Assembly (NCBI RefSeq): GCF_001953865.1 | Contig: NZ_MQUQ01000029.1 | Location: forward strand, 49,832 to 94,044 | Origin: Amycolatopsis coloradensis | GTDB lineage: Bacteria > Actinomycetota > Actinomycetes > Mycobacteriales > Pseudonocardiaceae | Reading direction: 5' to 3' | DNA length: 44,213 bases | Part shown: piece by piece, positions 7,259 to 15,300 of the stretch | How the letters are laid out: each line of letters opens with the position of its first letter | Numbering within the stretch: position 1 is the first letter of the stretch | Notes under the pieces: model-generated | Seen by the model: the letters and a program-made list of their open reading frames with translations, nothing else | Told to the model about the DNA's origin: nothing | Databases searched by the model: none | Position numbers and translations under genes: made by a program

Positions 7259-8212
7259 TCAGCCCACCGTGATCGACTGGAACTTCACCGGGATCTTCGG
7301 CGGCCCCGTCCCGTCACCGGCGCCCCGGGAGTCGTCCGCTCCGCCACGCGCGACCTTGTCCAGCACCTGAAGTCCCGCGTCCGAGATGCTCCCGAACACG
7401 GTGTACTCCGGCGGCAGTTCCGCTTCACCGAAGACCATGAAGAACTGGCTGCCGCCCGAGTCCGGCGCCTGCGTCTTCGCCATGGCGAGGATCCCGCGGC
7501 CGTATTCGAGTTCCGGGAAGACCTCGTCCGGGATGGTGTACCCCGGTCCGCCCATACCGTTGGCCGCCGGGTCGCCGCACTGGAGCATCTGGAGCCCCGA
7601 AGTGCCGAGCCGGTGACACGAGGTGCCGTCGTAGTAACCCTGTTGCGCCAGCGAAAGGAAGTTCGCCACGGTGCACGGCGCGAGCCCGCGGTCCAGCGTC
7701 AGCCCGATGTCACCCGCGGTCGTCTTGACCGTGACCGCCGTCGTGCCGGACGCCGGCGTCGGGCCCGCCGCGGGCGGGGTGGCCTTCTTCGGCACCTCGC
7801 CGCTGGCACTCGCCGGATACGCGCAGTCGGCCGGATCCGCCAACGGCGTGGTGCGCTTCGGCAGCGGGAGCCGGTCCGCGGGGATCTGAACCGGGCTCTG
7901 CGTCGCTGTGTCCTCTGCGCTCGACGTCGGAGCCTGCGATGAGGACGCGACCGCGTTCTCACCCTTCGAGTCCGGCAGGAAGAACCCCGGTGCCACGAAT
8001 CCGGTGATCGCCACGACGGCCACCACCACGACGAGGCCCAGCACACCGAGCCCGACCCAGAGCGCCGTCTTGTTCGACGACGGCGGCGGCTGTTGCGGTG
8101 CGCCGTACCAACCCTGTTGCTGGTACGGCTGCTGCGGATATGGCTGCCCCTGCGGAGACCCGGGGCCGGGCACCTGGCCTTCGGGCTCGCCCGATTGCGG
8201 TGGCTCGGACAT
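7259..8212 (-). CDS. Membrane-anchored cyclophilin-type peptidyl-prolyl isomerase
   Basis: 317 residues. A Pro/Gln/Gly-rich cytoplasmic tail (about 1-48) precedes a single membrane segment (about 50-72) and a Ser/Thr/Ala linker. The C-terminal cyclophilin domain (about 150-317) includes KTTAGDIGLTLD, APCTVANFLSL, YYDGTSCHR, GGPGYTIPDE, GSQFFMVFGEAELPPEYTVFG and VLDKVARGG. Several positions of the classic catalytic set are altered: the usual FHRxxxxFMxQGGD appears as CHRLGTSGLQMLQCGD, common in actinobacterial extracytoplasmic members. Two extra Cys (in APC and MLQC) may form a disulfide outside the cell. The ATG at 8212 has AGGAG upstream with five-base spacing; the longer frame to 8257 is not needed. 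Predicted role: folding of exported proteins. Confidence 0.9.
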   Translation of the reverse strand: MSEPPQSGEPEGQVPGPGSPQGQPYPQQPYQQQGWYGAPQQPPPSSNKTALWVGLGVLGLVVVVAVVAITGFVAPGFFLPDSKGENAVASSSQAPTSSAEDTATQSPVQIPADRLPLPKRTTPLADPADCAYPASASGEVPKKATPPAAGPTPASGTTAVTVKTTAGDIGLTLDRGLAPCTVANFLSLAQQGYYDGTSCHRLGTSGLQMLQCGDPAANGMGGPGYTIPDEVFPELEYGRGILAMAKTQAPDSGGSQFFMVFGEAELPPEYTVFGSISDAGLQVLDKVARGGADDSRGAGDGTGPPKIPVKFQSITVG

Positions 8213-8260
8213 CTGTGCTCCTGTCATCCGGTGGCTGAAGTACAGAAACACTCTCACGAA

Positions 8261-8959
8261 TCATCGATGCGGCGTCACGGCATTCCCCATGCCGGGGTTT
8301 CCCGGTCGCCGGGCACATCGCGGGGCTCCAAGACCCGGACGTGCGCCGCGTCGAGTGACGATGGCCGTCCCACCACGGCCGAGCCGGATCGTTCCCGGAC
8401 CTTCGGCCCGCCAAGGGAGTTGCCGTCCGCGTGCGTCGCGGACCTCGATGGGGCCGGCGATCACGTGCTGGAGTGTGAGCGGCTCTCCTGCCTCGCTGTG
8501 AACGCGGATCCATTCGGTCGCGCCGTGCCGCCGAGAGGCGTCGACCAGGAACGCGCCCTCCGCGCGCAGGCTCTCGAATGACGCGTCCCGCCAGGTCGAC
8601 GACACCGACGGGAAGACCTTCAGCACGCCGTGGTCACCTTGCAGAAGTATGTCCACAATGGACTGCGCGGCGGTGATGGGGCTCTCGATCGCGAGGTTCG
8701 CGCCCTCGCGGTACATCGTGTCGGGCGTCCGCCGGGTGTCGGCCGCGACCGTGCCGTCGAGGAAGATCTTCAAGTAGCGCAAGGCTTCCTCGGGCGCGTC
8801 CATCACCGAACTCATCGAGGACGCGGCCGCGAAGCTGTAGCCGTGCCATTTGTTCTGGATACTCGACCAGTGCGCGAAGGTGCGGCGCATGATGTCCCGG
8901 TCGCCGGGACGATCCCCAAGTTTCTCGCGCAGCGGATAGAGCCAGAGCAGGCCGCTCAC
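8261..8959 (-). pseudogene. C-terminal remnant of a GH95-like alpha-fucosidase
   Basis: The translation (232 residues from a GTG at 8959) resembles the last quarter of glycoside hydrolase family 95-type proteins. It has a helical barrel piece with SIQNKWHGYSFAAASSM, TMYREGANLAIESPITAAQS and LLQGDHGVLKVFPSVSSTW, then a C-terminal beta domain with FLVDASRRHG and GPGTIRLGRGGTAIV. It lacks the N-terminal substrate domain and most of the catalytic (alpha/alpha)6 barrel, so it is very unlikely to be active. The break is sharp at about 8960, next to the promoter region of the divergent methyltransferase, as if a deletion or rearrangement ended there. The tail after TAIV is Arg/Pro-rich and may be frame-shifted. 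It could instead be a short expressed ORF. The family call rests on remembered motifs. Confidence 0.55.
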
Positions 8960-9033
8960 CTATGCAGCCATACATCCGACCTATCGATAATACGAGTGCG
9001 GAGCGGGTGGCGCCGCGCGTAGCGTCCGGGGAC

Positions 9034-9792
9034 ATGATCGAGCGTGGAGACGATCCAGCGGACGGCTGGTTCCCCGAGAGCGTGGCCGCGGACTACGACG
9101 ACCCGGGCGGCGCGAACGCCCCCGAAGCGGTGACGCCCGCCGTGGCTGTCTTGGCCGAACTGGCCGACGGCCCGGTACTCGAATTCGCCGTCGGCACCGG
9201 CCGGATCGGCGTGCCGCTGGCCGCGCGCGGCGTACAGGTGAGCGGCATCGAGCTGAGCCGGGCCATGGCAGCGCGGATCGCGACCAAGCCGGGCGGCGAC
9301 ACACTCGACGTCACGATCGGCGATATGACGTCGACCCGGGTGCCAGGCGAGTTTTCGCTGGTCTACCTGGTGTTCAACACGATCAGCAACGTGACCACGC
9401 AAGACGCGCAGGTCGAGGTCTTCCGGAACGCGGCCGCACATCTGCGACCGGGCGGGCTGTTCCTCGTCGAAGTGGGCCTGCCGGATCTGCGCCGCCTGCC
9501 GCCCGGACAGGACACCGTCCCTTTCACGGTGACACCCGGGTATGTCGGGTTCGATCAGTACGACGTCGTGACGCAGGAATTCACGTCGAACCACGTCACC
9601 GTGTCACCGGACGGGACCGGGCGTTTCCGGCGCATCCCCTTCCGGTACGCCTGGCCCGCCGAGATGGACCTCATGGCGCGTATCGCCGGGATGCGCCTGA
9701 AGCACCGCTGGGCTGACTGGGACCGTTCGGCGTTCACCGCCGACAGCGCCAAGCATGTGTCAGTCTGGGAAAAAGGACGAGCTTTGGCGTGA
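9034..9792 (+). CDS. Class I SAM-dependent methyltransferase, substrate unknown
   Basis: 252 residues from the ATG at 9034; the frame is open back to 8962 but the upstream part is not family-like. Rossmann-fold motif I is VLEFAVGTGRIGVPLA (about 48-63), followed by the acidic end of strand 2 (VSGIELS), a GDM motif III region and LRPGGLFLVEV. The C-terminal half (about 150-250) is a beta-rich region seen in small-molecule methyltransferases. No substrate can be assigned from neighbours. The gene is divergent from the GH95-like remnant and convergent with the AbiEi-like gene. Its last 33 bp overlap that gene's 3' end on the other strand, so both 3' coding ends constrain the same DNA. Confidence 0.85.
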   Translation: MIERGDDPADGWFPESVAADYDDPGGANAPEAVTPAVAVLAELADGPVLEFAVGTGRIGVPLAARGVQVSGIELSRAMAARIATKPGGDTLDVTIGDMTSTRVPGEFSLVYLVFNTISNVTTQDAQVEVFRNAAAHLRPGGLFLVEVGLPDLRRLPPGQDTVPFTVTPGYVGFDQYDVVTQEFTSNHVTVSPDGTGRFRRIPFRYAWPAEMDLMARIAGMRLKHRWADWDRSAFTADSAKHVSVWEKGRALA

Positions 9793-10713
9793 CCCGGCCG
9801 CGTCGTACGCGGCCACGAGTTCGGCGGCGACCTTGCCTGGCTCGGATCGCAAGCGACTCGGAAGCGTCTGCAACACAAGAATTCCCTCGGCGGTGTACCG
9901 ACTGTTCCTCTCGAGCGTGCCGGCGTACCGCGTCCGCGCGAAGTGGAAGTCGTACGAGTCGATCTCCCATGCGAGACGGACCTTCCTGAAGTATCCATCG
10001 GGAGTCCCGATGTAGCGTCCGCCGGCATCTCTCAGTTCGTGATTCCACTGCGGCTCCGGGAGACCGGTCCGGCGCCAGACCGCCATCGCGTCGATCTCCG
10101 CGACCGACCGCGCCCCTCCAAGGACGTCACTCAGGACCTCGCGGGGCAACGCGCTGCCTCGATCGCTGCCTGCTTCGAGTTCCCGGATGAGGGCCTCGGG
10201 GCCCAGGCCGCCGCGTTGGACGGCCTCGGTCAGCAACGCCCGGACCGGTTCGTAGACGGTGAACCTACGGCACTCGTCGAGAGCCGCCCGAACAAGTGGC
10301 GCCATCGCCACTCCGTTCACGACGACCGGCCGAGGCATCCGTGTGGTGCGCTCTACCGTCACGTAGCCGACACTGCTGACCTTGCAGGAAGCGGGCACCA
10401 GCAGACGGACCCCGTCCGACGCGAGTCTGGGGCCCTTCAACCCCTGTCGTCGGCAAGCTTCGAGACCGGTGACGATCGCTCCCGGCCCGCCGTAGAGCAG
10501 AGCCGCGTCGACCAGTTGCCGTCGCGTCGGCCTTCCGGAACCCAGCAGGAGAACTCCGGGAAGCAAGCGCTGCCATGGCCGCCCAGGTCGGCAACGCCGA
10601 AAGCACGTGCTCTTGGGGACACCGAATTCGACCAGCCGCGCGACAGTGATCACGCCGTCACGGCTCAGCTTGTAAAGGGCCTCGTGATCGCGAGCCCATT
10701 CCCCAGATCGCAC
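9760..10713 (-). CDS. AbiEi/DUF559-like protein: winged helix plus predicted nuclease-fold C-terminus
   Basis: About 317 residues. The N-terminus (DHEALYKLSRDGVITVARLVEFGV, then STCFRRCRPGRPWQRLLPGVLLL) resembles the AbiEi-antitoxin winged helix common in actinobacteria. The C-terminal part has PDGYFRKVRLAWEIDSYDFH, compatible with the acidic core of a PD-(D/E)xK/DUF559-like fold. No partner AbiEii-type nucleotidyltransferase toxin lies next to it, so this is a stand-alone member and not a recognisable toxin-antitoxin pair. The start is uncertain: the frame is open to a GTG at 10761, and the GTG at 10713 (VRSGEWARDH) fits the usual N-terminus. Two DnaA-box-like sequences lie just upstream. 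Function is unknown. Confidence 0.7.
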   Translation of the reverse strand: MRSGEWARDHEALYKLSRDGVITVARLVEFGVPKSTCFRRCRPGRPWQRLLPGVLLLGSGRPTRRQLVDAALLYGGPGAIVTGLEACRRQGLKGPRLASDGVRLLVPASCKVSSVGYVTVERTTRMPRPVVVNGVAMAPLVRAALDECRRFTVYEPVRALLTEAVQRGGLGPEALIRELEAGSDRGSALPREVLSDVLGGARSVAEIDAMAVWRRTGLPEPQWNHELRDAGGRYIGTPDGYFRKVRLAWEIDSYDFHFARTRYAGTLERNSRYTAEGILVLQTLPSRLRSEPGKVAAELVAAYDAAGSRQSSSFFPD

Positions 10714-10765
10714 CCCAAGATCATCGACGGCAGCCCCCACTCCCACCAGCACCAATCTCACCGAC

Positions 10766-10774
10766 TGTGGACAA
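10766..10774 (-). promoter_or_regulatory. DnaA-box-like 9-mer TTGTCCACA (copy 1)
   Basis: Read on the minus strand this is TTGTCCACA, which I recall as the favoured DnaA box in high-GC actinobacteria. It lies in a 14-bp direct repeat (ACTGTGGACAACTC, 10764-10777 and 10792-10805) upstream of the AbiEi-like gene. DnaA binding is inferred from the 9-mer only. Confidence 0.4.
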
Positions 10775-10793
10775 CTCGCCCCACCAGCCCCAC

Positions 10794-10802
10794 TGTGGAC
10801 AA
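10794..10802 (-). promoter_or_regulatory. DnaA-box-like 9-mer TTGTCCACA (copy 2)
   Basis: Second identical 9-mer in the same orientation, 28 bp from the first. The 28-bp period places the two sites roughly on the same helix face. Its last base touches the first arm of the tandem hairpins that follow. Confidence 0.4.
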
Positions 10803-10866
10803 CTCAACGCATGCGCCCAATGTGGCATTGGGGGCGTTGAGTGCACCCAATGTGGCATTGGGTGCA
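10802..10866. terminator. Tandem hairpins downstream of the M1 peptidase gene
   Basis: Two adjacent inverted repeats share an identical core, CCCAATG-TGG-CATTGGG. The first (10802-10842) has outer arms ACTCAACGC / GCGTTGAGT enclosing the core at 10816-10832. The second (10842-10866) has perfect 11-bp arms TGCACCCAATG / CATTGGGTGCA with a TGG loop. They begin 6 bp beyond the M1 peptidase stop codon on the leftward transcript, so a terminator or 3'-end-stabilising role is likely. There is no T tract. Positions and arms are read directly; function is inference. Confidence 0.6.
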
Positions 10867-10872
10867 TCCGCC

Positions 10873-12309
10873 TCAGAGCGGAGCGGGAGGGAGCGGCGAG
10901 GGAGGAGGGAGCGGCGGCAGCGCCGCAGCGTCCAACCAAGCCTCGAAGAAAGCGTCCAGCGAGCGACCAGCGAAGCGTTCAGCCAGTGCGACGAAAGCGG
11001 CAGTGGTCACCAAACCGTGCCGGTTCTCCACCGCCCAAGCCTTCACCAGCGGGAAGAACACCGCATCGCCGACGACGCAACGCAAAGCGTGCAGCAACAG
11101 GCCGCCGCGTTTGTACACTCGCTCGTCGAACATCCGCGAAACGCCGGGATCGGCGAGACGCAGGTCCGCGGGCTTCGCCTGCATCCGCGCGTGCCACGTC
11201 CTCGCCAAGGTGTGGGCGCTCTGCCCGCCGGATTCCTCGGACCAAAGCCATTCCGCGTACGTCGCGAAACCCTCGTTCAGCCAGATGTGCCGCCAGTCGG
11301 CGACGGTCAGGCTGTTGCCGAACCATTGGTGCGCCAGTTCGTGCACGACGAGCCGTTCGTGGGTGCGCCTGCCGTCGACGTGGTTGGCGCCGAAGATCGA
11401 CATGCCCTGTGCTTCGATCGGGTCGTCGAGGTCGTCGTCGGTGACCACGATGACGTACTCGTCGAAGGGGTACGGCCCGAACAGCCGTTGCAGCGAGTCC
11501 ATGATCCGGCCCTGCCGCCCGAAATCGCGCTCGAAAGGACGGCGCAGTCGCGGCGGCACGGCGGCCCGTTGCGGGACCGAAGCGAGCACGGAGTCACCGT
11601 CGAGGCTGATCCGGTACGCCGAAACCGACGGCAGCGAGAGCCAGCCGGGCTGCGGGCCGGAGACCAGTTCGACGTCGTCGTACCGTCCTATCTGGACGCT
11701 CATCAGGTAGGTCGCCGTCGGCTCGGGTCGTTCGAAGACCCACTTCGTGGTGCTCGCGCGCTCGTGCCGCGACACCAGGTTCCCGGTGATGGCCACGAGA
11801 TACGGCGACGACGTCGTCAGCGCGACGCGGTAGGTCGCCTTGTCCGCCGGATGGTCGTTGCACGGGTACCACGACGGAGCACCGACCGGCTGGCTCGCGA
11901 CGAGCGAGCCGTCGGTCAGTTCGTCCCAGCCGATGTCGCCCCACAGCCCGGAAAGCGGGCGCGGGTTGCCGACGTAGTAGATCTCCGCCAGGAACTTGCT
12001 ACCGAGTGGCAGCGACTTCGCCGGCTTCACGTGCAGTTTGTGCCCACGTCGCGTGTACTTCGCGGGTTTGCCGTTCACCAGCACCCGGTTGATCCGGAAA
12101 TCGCCGAAGTCGAGTGTGAACCGTGACAGTGCCTGCGTCGCCTCCGCCGTGATGGCGGCGAAGGCCGACAGCCGGTTGGGACCGATCTTGTAGTCCAGCT
12201 CCAGATCGTAGTGCCGGACCCGGTAACCGCCGTTACCGTGATGGGGCAGATAGGAGTCGCCGGAGGTGTCCGCGCCGGGCGAGGGCTGCGCGGAGGCCTT
12301 CGAAATCAC
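10873..12309 (-). CDS. M1-family zinc metallopeptidase
   Basis: 478 residues. Gluzincin landmarks are intact: HELAHQWFGNS (zinc ligands H323, H327; catalytic E324), the third zinc ligand E346 in NEGFATYAEW, a GAMEN-like exopeptidase motif written as EAQGMSIF (about 299-306) and the transition-state Tyr Y399 in VYKRGG. It is shorter than aminopeptidase N (about 850) and lacks the long C-terminal helical domain, ending in a Pro-rich tail (PPLPPPSPLPP). No clear signal peptide is seen. It starts 87 bp downstream of the Pls/PosA synthetase stop, same strand, so co-transcription is likely. Described epsilon-polylysine-degrading enzymes are Zn-dependent aminopeptidases, from memory, so trimming of, or self-protection against, a cationic peptide is plausible. 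The GTG start at 12309 lacks a strong Shine-Dalgarno sequence. Confidence 0.9.
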   Translation of the reverse strand: MISKASAQPSPGADTSGDSYLPHHGNGGYRVRHYDLELDYKIGPNRLSAFAAITAEATQALSRFTLDFGDFRINRVLVNGKPAKYTRRGHKLHVKPAKSLPLGSKFLAEIYYVGNPRPLSGLWGDIGWDELTDGSLVASQPVGAPSWYPCNDHPADKATYRVALTTSSPYLVAITGNLVSRHERASTTKWVFERPEPTATYLMSVQIGRYDDVELVSGPQPGWLSLPSVSAYRISLDGDSVLASVPQRAAVPPRLRRPFERDFGRQGRIMDSLQRLFGPYPFDEYVIVVTDDDLDDPIEAQGMSIFGANHVDGRRTHERLVVHELAHQWFGNSLTVADWRHIWLNEGFATYAEWLWSEESGGQSAHTLARTWHARMQAKPADLRLADPGVSRMFDERVYKRGGLLLHALRCVVGDAVFFPLVKAWAVENRHGLVTTAAFVALAERFAGRSLDAFFEAWLDAAALPPLPPPSPLPPAPL

Positions 12310-12396
12310 CCGCGAAGAACCCCGCTTCCCATCTTGTCTGGTGATGAACCCGGCAGGGTCACCATTCCGAACACACCTCAGCTCCGCCGACAGTCC

Positions 12397-15300
12397 CTAC
12401 TTCGTCCAAGCCGAGATGGGGTTTCCCAGCCAGCGTGAGTCGGCGGGAACCGCGTCGCCCCGGGTCACCAGTGATCCCGGTCCGACGGTCGTCCGCGCGC
12501 CGATGCTCGCGCCAGGCAGCACGATACCGTGCGGCCCGAGCGTCGCTCCTTCGTCCAGGGTCACCGGCGACATCGTCATGATCCGGTCGTGGAAAAGGTG
12601 CGTCTGCACGACACAACCGCGGTTGATCGTCGCGCCGTCGCCCAGGCTCACGAGGTCCGACTCGGGCAACCAGTATGTCTCCAGCCACACGCCGCGGCCG
12701 ATCTTGACGCCCATGGTGCGCAGCCACGCGGGTAGCAGCGGCGTGCCGCCGAGCGACCCGATCAGCCACGGCACGGCGAGTGCCTCGACGAAGGTGTCGG
12801 CGAGTTCGTTGCGCCAGACGAACGAACTCCACAGCGGATGGTCGACCGCCCGGAACCGGCCGACCAGCAGCCACTTCATCGCGGTGGCGGTCAGCGCGGC
12901 GACGGCACCGGCGGCGAGCAGCAGCGGACCGCCGAGCAGCACCGCGACCAGGAAGCCGTATGACGAAGCGAGCGCGAAGATCCCGGCGGCGACCAGCACG
13001 GTCAGCGCGACGCCGCACATGACCGGCACGATGCGGCACAGTTCGACGAGCGCGCGGGCCGCCTTCAGCCGCAGCGGCGGCGTGTAGGTGCGGCTCGTGT
13101 CGGATTCGCCGACCGACCGCCGGACAGGCAGCGGCGGCATCCCGAGGTACGACGAGCCCTTCTTCGCCTTCAGCGGAGCCGACGACAGCACGCCGACCAG
13201 ACCGCGTTTGGGCACCGAACGACCGGGCGCGGCCATCCCCGAGTTGCCGAGGAACGCCTGCTTGCCGATCCTGGCGGGCGCGACGTGCAGCCAGCCATGG
13301 CCGAGTTCGTAGGTGGCGACCATGGTGTCGTCCGCCAGGAACGCGCCACTGTCGACCTGGGTCATCTTCGGCAGCGCGAGGACGGTGGACGCCTCGACGT
13401 TACGGCCGACCTTCGCCCCGAGCATCCGGAGCCACACCGGGGTGAACAGGCTGGCGTACAAGGGGAACAGCCCCTCACGCGCCATGCCCATCAGCCGTTC
13501 GGTCGCCCACACCTGCCACGCGACGCGGCCGTGCACGGGATGGTAACCCTCGACCATGCCGATGCTCAGCGAGCGGACGCCGACGAGCACGAGCAGGGCG
13601 TAGGTCAGGAAGTACGCGATGGTCGCGAGCGGCGTGAACAGCAGCGCCTGGCCGAGCGCGGCGCCCAGCGAAGCCGTCCCCGTGATCGCGTAGCCGAGCA
13701 CCGCGACCGCCGGAAGGGCGGCGACAGCGGGAAGAAGACCGAGAGCGACCGAGGTCGCGCCGTAGACCGAAGACCAGAACCGCGAACGCGGCGGGCGGCT
13801 CGACGGCCACTTCAGCGAATCCTTGGTGGCACGCGCCGCCGGCGCACCGGCCCAGCGCTGTCCGGCGGGCACGTTGCCGCGAACGGTCGACCCGGCCGCG
13901 ATCTCCGCGCCCTTGCCGATCCGCGCGCCGGGGAACAGCGAGCTGCGCGCGCCGATCCGCGCGTCGGCGCCGATCCGGATCTTGCCGATGTGCACGAGGT
14001 CGCCGTCCACCCAGTGCCCGGTCAGGTCGACCTCGGGCTCGATGGCGGCACCGCGGCCGAGCTTCAGCATGCCGGTGACCGGCGGCGGCGAGTGCAGGTC
14101 GACCTCCTTGGCGATCCGCGCGCCGAGAGCCTTGGCGTACGTCGTCATCCAGGAAGCGCCCGCGACGCTGTCCGCGCCACTGAACTCGGCGAGTTTCTCG
14201 GCCGTCCACAGTCGCAAGTGGACACTCCCGCCCCGCGGGTAGCTGCCGGGACGGACTCCGCGCAGCAGCAACCGCGCGCCGGTCGCCGAGATCGCGATCC
14301 GGCCGGCGGGGCTGAACACCGCGACCCAGGCGACGGCGATCCACGCCCAGTTCAGCGTCGGCGCCCAGGCGAAACCGGCCAGCGACAGGATGTTCGACAG
14401 CGTGGCGGCGATCGTCGTCCAGCGCAGGCCGACCAGGCCCATCAGCGGGACCATCAGCAGCGACTGGACGATCCCGGCCCTGCGCGGGGTCGGCGCGATG
14501 TCGCGGCGTTCGGTCTTCTCGCCGCTCAGCGCGTCCAGCAGCGTGGCGAGTGCGCCGAGCTTCGGGTTGGCGTAGATGTCGTTCACCGACACCTGCGGAT
14601 GCCGGGTGCGGATCCGCGCGATCAGCTGCGCGGCGGTCAGGCTGCCGCCGCCGTTGGTGAAGAAGTCGGCCTTCGGGTTGTCCACCGAGACACCGAGGAT
14701 CTCCGCCCAGCCCTCGGCGAGCCAGCTCTCCATCGGCGACAGACCCGATTTGGCTGCGTCCACAGTGGACAGCGGCCAGGGCAGCGCGTTGCGGTCGACC
14801 TTGCCGGAGGTCCGCGTCGGCAGGTCATCGACCAGCGCCAGCAGCGGGACGAGTGCCGCGGGCAGCTGCTCGCGCAGCCGGGTCGCGGCCTCGTCGTGAT
14901 CGAACTTCGTCCCTTCGGCGGGCACGACGTACCCGACGAGCACCTGGTTGCCCGCCTTGGTGCGGCGGATCGCGGCGGCGGCGCCCTGCACTCCGGGCAG
15001 TGCCTGGAGCGCGGCGTCGACCTCGCCGAGTTCGATGCGGCGGCCGCCGAGCTTGACCTGCTCGTCGAGGCGTCCGAGGAACAGCAACCCTTCGGCTTCG
15101 GCGCGGACCATGTCACCGCTGCGGTAGGCACGGCGCCAGCCCAGCGACGGCAGCGGCGCGAACTTCTCGGCGTCCTTCTCCGGGTCGAGGTAGCGGGCCA
15201 GGCCGACACCGCCGATGACCAGCTCGCCGGTCTCCCCCATCGCGACCGGCTCACCCGCCTCGTTGACGACGGCGAGCTGCCAGCCCGCCAGCGGCAGGCC

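Noticed and set aside
9760..10713. A type IV toxin-antitoxin pair
   Set aside because: No AbiEii-like toxin gene lies next to the AbiEi-like protein on either side.
10764..10866. CRISPR-like or oriC-like reading of the short repeats
   Set aside because: Only two copies of each unit, with no spacers of uniform length. There is no dnaA, dnaN or cas gene, and the DnaA-like boxes are too few for an origin.
9943..12126. A 727-codon plus-strand frame
   Set aside because: Antisense to the AbiEi-like and M1 peptidase genes and across the hairpins; no protein motif.
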